Shown here piece by piece: positions 1-56,682 of a DNA stretch of 64,000 nt. Positions within the stretch are counted from its first letter, which is position 1. Each line of letters starts with the position of its first letter. The notes under the pieces are model-generated. The model made no database searches. It worked only from the letters and a program-made list of their open reading frames with translations, and was not told the origin of the DNA. Made by a program: the position numbers and the translations under genes. The stretch spans positions 33,970,785 to 34,034,784 of the forward strand of contig OX243815.1 in assembly GCA_945859605.1 (NCBI GenBank), in the 5' to 3' direction. This DNA comes from Lumbricus rubellus (taxonomy: Eukaryota > Annelida > Clitellata > Crassiclitellata > Lumbricidae).

Positions 1-66
1 GGGTTCGTGACCGTTACCCAAAATTAAAAAGGGGTCCATGAGTCTGAAAAGGTTGAGAACCGCTGC
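1..66. mobile_element. hAT-type element end (partial)
   Basis: The segment ends in GGTTGAGAACCGCTG, a terminal sequence common in animal hAT elements, after a 'ggggtccatgag' stretch. The other end lies outside the window or is lost, so no target duplication can be checked. Confidence 0.45.
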
Positions 67-359
67 CCTACCGTACCATTATAAGCAGCTCGGTCCCCCA
101 TCACACATTTCGGGAACCACTCCAAGTCTTTGCCCATGTATTAAATAGGCCTCCCTAGCTGACAGCATAGTCCCTTTGAGCAAACCAGACATTGTTTAAT
201 TTGTTAGAAGAATGGTAAAAGTGGAATTTAAATTTTAAGACTGAAATAATAAAATTAAATTAACTGCTGCAATCTAACGAATGAATCGTAGGAAAAACAT
301 AAGTAAAAAGTTTATTTTAATGTGCTAGAGTGTGGTAGATAACGTTGAAATAAATTTCT

Positions 360-433
360 GAGTGTCCAGGCGACCCCTGGCAAATCGTCAGGCGACTCCC
401 GTGAGGGTTGTAACCCACAGGTTGAGAACCGCT
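360..433. mobile_element. second hAT-type element end (partial)
   Basis: It carries the same 15-base terminus (GGTTGAGAACCGCTG) in the same orientation as the first 66 bases, after a short C/G-rich stretch. The other end was not found. The AT-rich sequence between the two ends (67-359) holds nothing recognisable. Confidence 0.45.
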
Positions 434-508
434 GACCTATTTGGTACAGCCCTAGTTTATGTTAGTTTCTTAATTTGTTGAGTATGATGAAAGAATGCCA
501 GTGGCACG

Positions 509-700
509 CGGTGGTGTAGTGGGTATGTTCGTTGCCTTGCGACCTGAGGGTTGCAGGTTCGAATCCACCTCAAGCCACCTCGTAGGGATCTTGGGCAAGT
601 CCTTCACTCGCAATTGCTCAGCCCTTCGTCGTGAAACTCCAATTCAGTATCCATGAAGTGCTGTAGTCGGGAGCGCTTCTGAGTAGTAATTTTAATGGGG
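509..700 (+). repeat. tRNA-derived SINE (family 1)
   Basis: A tRNA-like head contains an A-box-like GGTGTAGTGGGTA and a good B box (GGTTCGAATCC, 556-566). It is followed by 'cttgggcaagtcc', a SINE body, and a tail with GTCGGGAGCGCTTCTGAGTA. That tail matches the 3' end of the LINE family seen at 41574-41620. It is not a functional tRNA: the arms do not fold and a tail follows. Related copies lie at 20577-20775 (minus) and 59436-59660 (plus). Confidence 0.75.
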
Positions 701-704
701 GTAC

Positions 705-1501
705 AATATTAACAAGTGCACATGCAATGTCCTACATTCATATATAAAAAGTGCGGAATGCCAATGTTGACCAGTTTGTCCAATTTTTAATTAACATTTT
801 ACTAGGTGACCAGTGGTTGTCTAGGGACTAAAAGAACTTGCTCAACATCAATGCATATGTTTAAAACCTGGCCAAGAATGCAGGGTTTTTGTGGCAAACT
901 GATCATCGGTTGCAGAAATTGATTTGAAACCAATTGTCATTTTTTAGAAATGTCTTTGCTGTTTCCTGGTGGCAGTTATGAACAGACTGCTGGGATTCAT
1001 AGCATTTGATAACGTTTTTATGTAAAAAAGTATTTAGCAGGTTCAATAATTGACTCGTCTCATTCGATAACAGCCAATTTTACATTGTTTTTATTTTCAT
1101 TGTAACAAAATGTTAAAATATGATGAAATGGAAGGCAGTGTTGCATTCGAAATGCTGCATCATATTATCGTAGCATACATTGATATCCATTGTACTGTGG
1201 GTCAGCAGCCTTTTATATTAACGAGACATTGGTAAAGCTATGTTTCAAGTACCAATTATTTGTTGCAATTAATTTATTCTCATAAAACACAGGTTTTAAG
1301 CTTATAGTCAGTCCAGATGCATGAAAGATTGCTTGTAAGTTTTTAAACATTAAATTGATTATTGTTTTTGAACAGTAAAACCAATTATTGCTTTTATAAC
1401 CGATTATCATTTTCTATATACCAATTGTCAGATCTATTTCCGGTTATTGGTTAACATCTCTACACAAGCACAAAGGCTGTTCTAAGCAGATAGCTGATTT
1501 A
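705..1501. other. no feature recognised
   Basis: AT-rich non-coding sequence, by position probably part of an upstream ABCE1 intron. I see no open frame, splice pattern or terminal repeat. Confidence 0.5.
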
Positions 1502-1993
1502 CCGTATTTTCGCGAATATAACACGCGGGTTATATAAAGTTTTACAAACAACGCACCCTGCCTGCGTGGTATACTCGGGGGCGTGTTATACAAATTATTT
1601 TTTACACAGCCAAATTTTGAACCAGCTTATTTTCCAATCATGGTCAGAAACTGCCTTAAAAATGTTTTTTACTTACAATATGGAGGCATGGACGTCGACA
1701 AAACGATCGGACATTATCCAACGTCAGTTGTAGCCTAGTATTCGTTTATCATCATTATCATAAAATGCCAGAGCCACAGAAAGTCACAATTGAAAATGAA
1801 AAAATTATTATTTGCCCTTACATATCAGTCAAATATTACTGTTTATAAATTCTAATTGTCGTTTTCAATTTTGAATAAACGAATGAACACACGATGTTCT
1901 ATATTATCGCACTGCGCTAGGTATAGAGTTCAGGAAATTAGAACTTTTAGTTATTGTTATAGCTCGTAATTTTGCGATTTTCAAACAGTCTAG

Positions 1994-2164
1994 TTATTCC
2001 TCGTTTTCAGTGTCATCCGCTGTCTCTTCCACATTAAAAATATAAATATTGTCCACGGCATCAAAAATGAAGTACAATTTTACCAGAATGACTTCCCAGT
2101 TAGCAAACAGTTTCATCCCAATTTCTCTGCAGTAACGGCAAATGCGGTGAACCGTGAATGCCAT
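1994..2164 (-). CDS. 56-residue ORF inside the pogo-like element
   Basis: The frame starts at ATG 2164 and stops at TAA 1994-1996. The protein begins MAFTVHRICRYC, has a hydrophobic middle (ILVKLYFIF), and ends in an acidic tail (EETADDTENEE). The ATG follows an AG splice-acceptor-like context, so it may be a terminal exon of the transposon's own gene rather than a whole protein. I do not recognise the family, and no other coding exon of the element was located. Confidence 0.3.
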   Translation of the reverse strand: MAFTVHRICRYCREIGMKLFANWEVILVKLYFIFDAVDNIYIFNVEETADDTENEE

Positions 2165-2683
2165 CTGTTAACCCGTGTAAAAATCAGAATTTCCTGGCTA
2201 AACCCACTTTATTTTCATAAATTGATATATGAAACAATTATTAGTCGCTAGATTTATCGAAACTGGCATCATTTGAAGCTAATTCTTCAAGGAAATGGCA
2301 AGTTTAGACGGGAATCTGTTCCTCTGCAAGGGCCGCCATTTTGGATTATCCAAATTTGCGTACGTCAAAGTAACGCGCGTACGTTCCGACTTTAAATATA
2401 TCTTCCACTTATAAATACGCTTAATTATATAGTTTTGGCCTAAAGACATAAAGTTTCAACAAATATATTACATTTCTTGGCCAAGAACCGTCGTTATAAG
2501 AGAACGCCAATACTAGCATAGGATCGTCATTACCCCTTGGCACAATAGTAGGTTACATGCTCGTTATTTAAGGCTATATGGGAGTGAAGTTGCTCAAATA
2601 AATTCTGGCTTCAATATAACTTGGATCAGCGGCGCCGCCAGGATTTTTTTTCTGTACGCACAACTTGCACAAAATAATATGAA

Positions 2684-2704
2684 GCGAACAGCGATCGATA
2701 CGAG

Positions 2705-2781
<77 letters not shown>

Positions 2782-2829
2782 ATATATATAATATATATAT
2801 ATATATAAGCTCGTATCGATCGCTGTTCG
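2684..2829. repeat. TA microsatellite between inverted arms
   Basis: A long (TA)n tract, interrupted near 2770-2800, sits between inverted arms. The left arm reads CGAACAGCGATCGATACGAG and the right arm is its exact complement, so the whole block can fold into one cruciform. Confidence 0.85.
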
Positions 2830-2948
2830 AATTACAATACAGCGTCCCGCACTTCTTTTTTACACTTTAAGCACTGATATACGGTATATTATACCGTATA
2901 TCAGTGCTTAAAGTGTAAAAAAGAAGTGCGGGACGCTGTATTGTAATT
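2830..2948. repeat. 119-bp perfect palindrome
   Basis: Two 59-base arms are centred on base 2889. The right arm includes the first 47 bases of the hAT element starting at 2902. The left arm is an inverted copy of that end together with its target duplication (ATATACGG, the complement of CCGTATAT). Confidence 0.85.
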
Positions 2949-3993
2949 GGTCGTCAGTGGCGGCGCTGAAGGCGCGAAGTTGCGAGTGCCGAAGGCACGA
3001 AGCCCGTCCCGACAAGGGGGTCTGGGGGAGCGTCGTAAGCTCCCACAGTGGGGTCTGGGGCGGAGCCCCAGCGATCAGCGCATTTTTGGCTGTGTCGACT
3101 TCAAATTGAGCCATTTTTAGGCTCTTTTTTGCCAGCTATTTGTGAACGATAAAGTCGCGAAAACTTCAAAAATACGTGATTTTTTAGTGTCGCAAGCTAC
3201 CAGGACAATGTAATGTAAATCTTCGAGAATTTCTCAGCGCCCACAAAAGCCACGTCAGGGAGACCAGCTTATTTACCGGCGCTATATCAAATCAAGTCCG
3301 CAATAGCCAGAGCTGCCGTTTCCGTTCCTGTGCCAGGTCAAAATCCGGGGAGGTCAAGCCGAGGAGACAGCACGGTGCTACGGTGGTTGTCGGTGATGGT
3401 GGTAGTTGGGTGATAAAAATTGATTCGAATCTGGTTAGGATAGCTTGAAGAGTTCGGTTTTCAGTCGTGAATGGAAAGCAGCAGAGGTGAGTGCAAGCGG
3501 AGGAGAGGTTGAATTTTGAGGGGAGATTAGAAACAACAGAAATCCAAATGTTAGTGTAAAAGAGAAAGGTTCTTGTCTTGACCGTAAGTTCCCGCAGCGG
3601 GGTTTGGGGCGGAGCCCCAGCGACCAGCGCATTTTTGGCTGTGTCAACCTCAAATGGAGCCATTTTTAGGCTCTTTTTTGCCAGCTATTTGTGAACGATA
3701 ATGAAATCAAAAAGTAAGTGTAAAAGAGAAAGGTTTTTGTCTTGATCGTAAGCTCTCGCAGCGGGGTCTGGGGCTGAGCCCCAGCGACCAGCGCATTTTT
3801 GGCTGTGTCGACCTCAAATGGAGCCATTTTTAGGCAGTCATGGCCGGTCGTCCGTAACTGCATGGACGCCGTCTATGCAGTCATGGACGACCGTCCAGGC
3901 AGTGCTGGCCAAATAAGTGGCAGGACGGCGTCCAGCCTCGAAAATAAGTGCCTGGACGCCGTCCATGACCGTCCTGGCACACTTTAAGCCCTG
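2902..3993. mobile_element. non-autonomous hAT element
   Basis: The ends are CAGTGCTTAAAGTGT and, inverted, CAGGGCTTAAAGTGT. They are flanked by a perfect 8-bp duplication CCGTATAT (2894-2901 and 3994-4001). Eight-base duplications and CAG-starting ends are typical of hAT. There is no transposase. The interior is built from a unit repeated three times (see 3036-3835), then a stretch of short 'ggacgccgtcc' inverted motifs near the right end. Confidence 0.85.
3036..3835. repeat. three copies of an internal unit
   Basis: Units start at about 3036, 3585 and 3749. Each runs from 'taagctcccgcag' through 'ggggcggagccccagcga' and 'gcgcatttttggctgtgtc' to 'gagccatttttagg'. Copies two and three are also preceded by the same 'gtaaaagagaaaggtt' leader (about 3555 and 3719). 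GGGGCGGAGCCCC within each unit can form a hairpin. Confidence 0.8.
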
Positions 3994-5203
3994 CCGTATA
4001 TGCCTACTGGCGATTATGAGGTATCACCAGCAGAAGCTTTTTGCTCCATTTTGGGTATACGCATACAGATAATTTTTCAGTTTAAACAGGCCTAACTACC
4101 AACAAAGCGTTTCAAAATTCATCCGCAAGCCAGTTACATTTTACCTATTTATAAAGTATAGAGCCTAACCGGTGTAGTAGGTCTAAACTCTAAAGGCTTC
4201 AAATTATAACCCCCTCCTAAACACTACCCCCCTGCAAACTGTAATTTGCATCAATCATCGCATTTATTGGACTAAAAATATCAGAAAAATCATCTCGCTT
4301 CTTGTTTTGGTCTGAAGATTTTCATCCGTCATTCCACTTTGTGGTTTGGTATTTTCATCTGTAACTAAAATACTAAATTGCCGCTGAAGTTACATGGAAA
4401 AATGGCTTCGAGGCTATTATTTTTTTCCGATTAAAATATTGACAACAAACCACGAATTACGTGGGATGACAAATGAAAATCTTCCGAGTGTAAGTAAGTA
4501 AGTATATTCTATAGATTATAAAATTTAAATAGATTCAATAGAATTTCATCGCTTATAATATTTCACGCTTTAATTCTTTAATTTACAATTTGTAAAAAAA
4601 TTTTTTTGCCTTTCCGCGCTGTACGCACTTGCGTACGTGCGTACGCCTAACGGCGCCCCTGACTTGGATTGTCAAAAAAATGCTACAATGGGTGCATACT
4701 TACATTCGCTAAAAATACTTTTAATAAGATCGCTTTGCTTGATGAAACTGTCTTATGTCAAAGTCTTCTATCAAATTATTCACTCCGTCACTGCTATAAT
4801 CTTTAAACGACGAATGCCTTACCTTGTGAAGACCTTACTGATGCCAGCAAAGAATCGGAAACAAGATAATTCGTGCTCACAGTAAATCGTTATATTTATA
4901 TAGTAAACTTTATTGAAACGTTCATTTTAGCATTAATCTTCCATTTCCTTTTTGAAAAAGATCATCAAACGGATTATTTTAAATTGCATTTAATTAAACC
5001 AGTTATGACCATGCACACGAGTCACATTAACGCTAGCGTACACGTTCAAGTACTCACGTGTAGCTTGACGCACGGAAATGGGTGCGTCTTATAGTCGGGT
5101 GCGTGTTATATAATTCAATTTTTACTGAAATCGCAAAAAGTAGCGTGTTATATTCGGGTGCGTGTTATACCCGTGTGCGTGTTATATTCGCGAAAATACG
5201 GTA

Positions 5204-5607
5204 GTTTTGAGCTAAGAGCCGAGTGATGGACCACTTTCTGATTTTCTGTCTTGAAGCCATTGGATAGGAGGAATTGATCAACAGTCGACAATGACCTAAT
5301 ATTATTGAATCAAATTAAATGAAGAATGTGTAGGTCTTTGGCGAGTGGGGGTGGGGATAGAAATTAATGTGTTGGCACATGTATGTCAGGTGGCTGCTTA
5401 ACTAACATCGATGCATATAATGACTCACATCCAATGACGCATTGATGTGTAGTTGAATACCCACTGAGAATGGACTTGAACGCCAAAGTTTGATAACTAA
5501 ACTATTCAACGAACAGTAGTTGGAAAATTACATGTAGCTCTACTGGTTGGAAATGAATGGTATTTTGTGTTTAGATTTTCCTGAATAATTTTAGCAAAGA
5601 TGTCCAT
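5204..5607. other. no feature recognised
   Basis: Non-coding sequence between the pogo-like element and a LINE fragment. No terminal repeats or open frame seen. Confidence 0.5.
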
Positions 5608-5610
5608 GAT

Positions 5611-5960
5611 TTATTTATTTATTTAGGAAGGTTTATATAGTACCTCTTCAGGGCAGGCTACTCAGGAGTGTTCCCAGCCCAACTTCAACTAAATGTGGCA
5701 CTTTTGAGATTCTTCAGCAACAGAGTGGAGTGGTCCTTGGGCACTCAGTGCAGTGTAACAGGGAAGCCATTCCAGCTTGTAGGACTAGCGACTGAGAATG
5801 AACGCGCTGTTGGATGATGTAACATTACTCGAGGTGATAATCAGTGGTTTTTGCATATTTTAACCCGTTCTGCCATCCACCCGTGGCACTCCTAGGCGGT
5901 TTAAGGTAACCGTGGATGATGCGGACCCTAGGTTGGAAACACTGCTATGGAACTTGTTAA
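5611..5960 (-). mobile_element. LINE 3' fragment (L2/CR1-like)
   Basis: It begins with TTTATTTATTTA and the shared LINE 3' terminus (tatagtacctcttcagg...ctactcaggagtgttcccag) read in reverse. It has the look of the other 5'-truncated LINE tails in this window (13520, 24301, 25570, 35021, 35677, 63683). 5961-6737 shows nothing further that I recognise. Confidence 0.6.
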
Positions 5961-7156
5961 AATAATAATGAACAATGATAATTTCTAACCGTGCTAGCAA
6001 AACTTTATAGTAGGCATGCCATTGAAATTTCTGCCATTGATTTGCCATCACTTTTTCAAAGAATCTTCAGATCATTTGTCTTCTTAATTTTATAGAATAA
6101 TGACTCCACATCAAAATAACTATATTTAACTTTACAAATGTCAAATGCAACCAAATTTTTTAAAGTTTTGACAGGATGTTGTTATTTGGAGTTTATGTTT
6201 TCTGGTTATGATGCTAGGGATCAGTTCAACAATTGCTGGACAAGAAAGATGACATAAAAACCCAGGATGCAGTGTGCACAATACTTGGTTAGTAAGGTGT
6301 CTTGACTTTTTACTTGCTAAGACTGCATCATCACATAACAATGATATTACTATATTTTTCCAGCTGTATGTCGCTCCTTTCTGTAAGTTGGTATAACGTC
6401 ATAACGTAACTCCGCCTCGTGATATTGTAGGATAGTCTGAGCCTTTACCAAGCCAGGATAAAGGAGGAAAGTAACCGCACCCAAAAAATTTTGATACATA
6501 TGTCGCAGCTTTATACAAGTCACAGCCATCGGCGCTCTTGTTAAAACCGCAACTTGCGATTAGAAAATTATGGTAACAATGACAATTTTTAGGCACCGTA
6601 ACACAGTCATGGACGCTGATGCAACTGTTCAGGATGTACTTTCATGCTTGGTGTGATTCAATAGCAGTGGGATTCAATATATTGTGGAATTTAGATATAT
6701 ATGTAATTGATATGAAGGCATCTTTGACATTTAGTGATTACAGATAATTGGACCAACTATTCGGCCGAATGCGAATACAGTGTACAAAAAATAGGTCTAC
6801 CGACAACATTCAGTCACTGTTCTGTGTACACAGAATGAGACCATGACGCTGTGATACCACGGTCCAGGCTGTGGACAAGGTCTGGCTGCAGCCACAGCTA
6901 GTGTTGTGAGGCGGAAATCTTTCCCGGAAAGTTTCATATCTTTCCAGAAACTTTCGGAAACTTTCCGACGTATCTTTCCGGAAACTTTCCGAAAATTTCC
7001 GATATTTTCCATCTACACAATATTACTAAATAACAATTTAAATAAATAAATATGCTTAAACATCAATCACTGTAAGCTATATTATTTAGTCATTGCTGAT
7101 TTTTTCATTCAATAAACGACACTTATTGCTTACTGTTTAGTGTATACACCGACAAT

Positions 7157-8380
7157 CATGGGCGCCGACTCTGCGAGGCCCGTGAGTGCTCAGCACCACC
7201 AGAAATTGGCCATGCGAGGCCCGCCTATGCATGGGCACCACCAGAAATCAGCCACCAAGATGTGCTTTTTAAGAGATTATTTCTCTGTTTGCATTGCTTA
7301 TCTATAAAAATCATTCCGTCTTTTATAAATTTAAAACCTCAGTTAGTCTAGGCTATCTTACTATTAGGCCTACTCCAGTTTTACCCCATGCTAGGTCTGA
7401 ACTCAATTGATCCTCTGCCGATCAGCGAATACGAGGAAACACCGAAATCCTGCTTATTCTATCCGCTTCCGTCATTTTTTTATTGTGAACGAAGACGACG
7501 ATTTTAATTAGGCCTACATTGGTTCCTTTTATTGTCCATGCTCAATAGCCTCAATAATGTTCCTCACTGCGCGAGAGTCACCTCCCAGCATCACAAAAGC
7601 GGGATAGGCTATTGTTTTGTCTGCGTTAACAAATCAGCCTTTACTAAATTGTAAAACTTTTTGAAAGACTAAGCTTATATGAAAAACTATTTCCACAGTG
7701 TTAATATTGGCTCACTAAATAGTGGCTCATGTAGACAGTATTGTTTGATTTATTGTCCAAATTTGAGTCTGTTACAGTTGGTCTAATTATATTAGGGAAG
7801 AGTGCTCCAAGATGCCCATGCTAACGAAGATTGTGATTCTGTGTGGATTCCAAGAGAAGTAGGCTACATGTTGATCCAAAGAGTGATCAAATTTTTGTTG
7901 AACAATTGGGAAGAACATTTTATTGAAGTATTAAATCATGTCCAGCAATGAAAATAATCAGACATTTTGATGAGGTAACAAATTAAAATATCACTAGTTC
8001 AGTTTGGATTTTTTAAACAATGGCAAGGATGTTTTTCAAGTATTAAACCACGACTATGATGATCAATTTCGTCAAAATGACAGCCTAAGATGCTACCATC
8101 GCAGTGTGGCCCTAACAAAATTCGAAAATTGGAGTAGCACATCCCTTCGCCCAAACCCTTCCTCTGCTCGGCACTGAGCGACTCGGCGATCGTCCTTGGG
8201 TCGCGAGTTTGTCCCCTTAAACCAGGACCAAGTCTCAGCCTCTTTATGAACAGAGGCAATTTCAATAACTATCCTATGATCCTATAAAAAAAAGGGTCAA
8301 AAATTTTTTCCGCGCTCGCGCGCGGGCTTTTTCACATTCATTTGGGCACCCTCACTCTTCAGATCAACTCGGCGCCTATG
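7157..8380. mobile_element. nested element, hAT-like, CATGGGCGCCGA ends
   Basis: The inverted ends are CATGGGCGCCGA and CATAGGCGCCGA (11 of 12 match). They are flanked by an exact 8-bp duplication CCGACAAT (7149-7156 and 8381-8388). An 88-codon minus frame at 7999-8265 has no recognisable domain. The superfamily is assigned from the duplication length only. Confidence 0.75.
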
Positions 8381-8867
8381 CCGACAATAGGCTACATTTA
8401 TGAATTAATTGCAATAAGACTTCACTGTTATTATGGAGAATTTTTATGGTTTTGTCACCTAACTCTTCTTATTTTTGTACTTCTGAAAATATGAAGCAAA
8501 AACAGCAATTGATTCAGTACACTATTATAGACACCAAATGTTTTAGTAAGTAGCCTATACTGCAACAGATTAATACCTACATACAATTATTTTATGCTTG
8601 AAATATGATGTTATTGGCACTGCCATTGCAGTGCAAGACTAACCTATTTTCAAATCTGCTTTTCTTGATATTAGCAAAGAATATGTTTTGGTTTAGATTT
8701 CCTATCTATGAGTTGTTGCCTTGAGTAAGCGGTGTATGGACTAAGAAAAAGCCTTTTTTATTATCTTATGTAACCTTATTTATTTATTTATATTTATCAT
8801 ATTTTTGTTAATTTATTACTTCTAAAATTCCTTACATGCTTTCCTTACTTTCAAGGATTCAGCTAAT

Positions 8868-9190
8868 CAGGGGTGGATACAGAAATTTTTGAAGGGGGGG
8901 GGCAAAATTCTTGGCCTTGAGTCTGGAAAAAAAATTCCTTGACATCCGCCAAAAATTTTGATGACCTTTTTTTAGTCGTCAAGTCTGAATTTCTGCGAAA
9001 CATACCATTTTATCCGCCAAAAAAGCCTTTTTTTAGTCATCAGGTTACATTTTCGTGAAAAAGATACAATTTTATACCAAACATATTACACGTTATATTC
9101 ATTGTTCGAAATCTTGTTGAAACCAAATGGGGGCCACGATACATGGGCATTTCTAAATTGGGAGGGCATGGCCGGATAAGCCGCTCCCTG
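8868..9190. mobile_element. small hAT MITE
   Basis: It starts CAGGGGTGGATACAG and ends in CTCCCTG, with a perfect 8-bp duplication CAGCTAAT (8860-8867 and 9191-9198). It holds a G run and two similar 'ccgccaaaaa...tttttttagtc' segments, with no coding capacity. Confidence 0.8.
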
Positions 9191-10117
9191 CAGCTAATGT
9201 ACATCACCATTTAATTGTTGCAACATAATCCTAAATAGCACAGTGAAAGAAATAGTTGAGCAGGCTCAAAGCAGCTACCAAAATGTTAAATTGTCAGATA
9301 TTCTGAACTGATAATGAAAGTATTTAATGGTCATTTTAATTCTTTTAAGGTGAACATTTCCCACTTTGCCAGAAATACTGTAAATAAAAAGAACTTTAAA
9401 AACTCAAATTCTTCTATGTTTCTGATAGGGAAAAATGTGATCTTATGCATTTGATGTATTTTTCGGCCAACAGAAAATATCCGGAAAGTTTCCGGAAAGT
9501 TTCCGGAAAGTTTCCGGAAAAATATCTGTCCGGAAAAGCTACATCACTAGCCACAGCATTTTATATCAATGAGACAGTTACTTCAGTCCACTCGCTCTAG
9601 CAGAGACAGATGTCACATGACCACTATTCGTATTTGGTTGGCCTGACCGCTACTATTTGGCCAAATACCAAATAGCTATTTTCCCCGCTATTCGGCTCCA
9701 AAGCGAATGTTTGGTGCAACCCTAATTTTAAGTTTTTCAACTAAAATTTTATGTAATGCATCCCTGGTGAAACCCATAGGCATTATTCTTGAATTTCCAA
9801 ATTATTTAGAATTAGTTTAACTACGACACCTATTACTGATGTTTATCAACAATGGCACTTTATTGGCCGACTCTTGGATTGTCATTTGCTGGTGATAATG
9901 CAGATTGCTAGCCATGAACATACATTGTAAGCAGAAGACTAATTAAAATGATAAGAATATGATTAAATTTGCTTATTTGCATGAACTTATCAAATAATGC
10001 ATGCGCTGCCATAGTGTAACTGTCTCATTGATATAAAATGCATTTGACCTAACTGTTTGATTTTGTTGTCTTAAATAATTTGTGACTTTAAAATGAACTT
10101 GCTTCTGTCTTTTCTAG

Positions 10118-55572
<45,455 letters not shown>

Positions 55573-55795
55573 AAGTAGTTTCCGGGTTTTGTGGATTGGC
55601 TTGATGTAGCTGCGCTGTACAGCCGACTAATTGCAGATAAGGGAGGCATCCTAGATATTAGTTTCTTGGGATGTGTTTGGTTTGTGCCATTCATCACAGT
55701 TGTTTATTCCATATAAATGGCTCTCTGCATGGACCCTCGATGCTTTTGCAGCCATATAAAGGACGAGTAAATAAAGGATTAAATCTTATTTTAAA
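55573..55795 (+). other. ABCE1: ABCE1 3' UTR with poly(A) signal
   Basis: Non-coding sequence after the stop. AATAAA at 55770-55775 would place cleavage about 10-30 bases later. A second AATAAA near 56027 is an alternative. No transcript evidence is available here. Confidence 0.65.
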
Positions 55796-56211
55796 ATCTG
55801 GCTTTGTTCAAGTGTAAATTTAAAAGTATGCAAATGCAAATTTAGAACACACGAATGTCCCAGAAGAGTTCACAGCACATAAGTTATTATAAGTGTGATC
55901 AGCAGAATTTGGAATTTACTAAGATTTATTGTAGCATGGTTGGGTAACGCTCTTAAATGCTTCTTGTCTTTTGAGACTCTTGGAACAGTTCCATTATTTA
56001 GTAAGATATTGTGATTACTAAAAAAGAATAAACTGAATTAGTTTTGCCTGTTTTGAAATTTTGTTTTCGGAATTTATCTGGATTGATAAACATTAACTTA
56101 TTTTTGTTGTGTGTTTGACCATAGATTTGGATTTGAAAACATGTGCTGCAAAAGTATGTAGCTATAGTAAAAGATTGGATACATACTTTACAAATCCCTA
56201 AGGGGTTATTG

Positions 56212-56542
56212 CAGTGGTTCCTGGCCCGTGGGCCAAAAGTGGCCCGCCAGACCTAAAAACATGGCCCCTCATATTTAAAAGAATTCACAAAAATATAATA
56301 AAAAAATTGACAATTTGAACAGGATAGAACACAATTAATTTATATTACAAGTCATTATATTTTAACGTCTATAAAAACATAAACATTCTATTTTGATTAA
56401 ATTATAACAATTTTATATGCTTTTAGTTGATTAAATTTTAGCCATGTGGCCCCCTAATATTCTTCAACTAAGAAAAAGTGACCCTCTTGTCCTCCAACTT
56501 AGAAAAAGTGGCCCTCAAGTCAAAAAAGGTTGGAAAACGCTG
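56212..56542. mobile_element. hAT MITE
   Basis: The ends are CAGTGGTTCCTGGCCC and, inverted, CAGCGTTTTCCAACC. An exact 8-bp duplication GGTTATTG flanks them (56204-56211 and 56543-56550). Both sides carry 'gtggccc' words. Confidence 0.88.
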
Positions 56543-56682
56543 GGTTATTGCATAATTATGTAATGTCGAAAATGACCGTTTTCACCCACGCACCCTGTAA
56601 CACTTCGTAACGTTTCCCTCGACACACCCACCCTCCCCAGCGTTACGTAATTATTGTTTGCAAAAAATAAGTTAAGATTTGG

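Larger units (their letters stand above)
1502..5201. mobile_element. pogo/Tc1-mariner-like DNA transposon
   Basis: The ends are perfect inverted repeats of 25 bases beginning CCGTATTTTCGCGAATAT, flanked by TA on both sides (1500-1501 and 5202-5203). A TA target duplication is the hallmark of the Tc1/mariner superfamily. The right end carries extra copies of GCGTGTTATA. The interior holds a small minus-strand ORF (1994-2164), a TA microsatellite and a nested hAT element (2902-3993). No full transposase was found, so the element looks non-autonomous or decayed. Near 4311-4490 a further pair of imperfect inverted arms around GAAGATTTTCAT may mark another small insertion. Confidence 0.8.
6899..9549. 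mobile_element. hAT element with TTTCCGGAAAG subterminal repeats
   Basis: The ends are TAGTGTTGTG and, inverted, TAGTGATGTA, flanked by a perfect 8-bp duplication GCCACAGC (6891-6898 and 9550-9557). Both subterminal regions are packed with repeats of 'ctttccggaaa' (6930-7005 and 9480-9535), probably transposase binding sites. No transposase ORF remains. Two younger elements are nested inside (7157-8380 and 8868-9190). Confidence 0.85.
6738..9724. mobile_element. outer hAT-like element, degenerate ends
   Basis: The left side reads 'ggaccaactattcggccgaatgcgaat'. The right side, inverted, reads TAGGGTTGCACCAAACATTCG, with 'gaatag' inside both. The ends are similar but worn, and I could not define a clean target duplication. 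It encloses the element at 6899-9549. Confidence 0.4.

Noticed and set aside
509..600. possible functional tRNA gene
   Set aside because: A and B boxes are present, but the arms do not pair as in a tRNA and a SINE body and LINE-type tail follow.
2679..2870. 63-codon frame of alternating Tyr and Ile
   Set aside because: Translation of a TA microsatellite.
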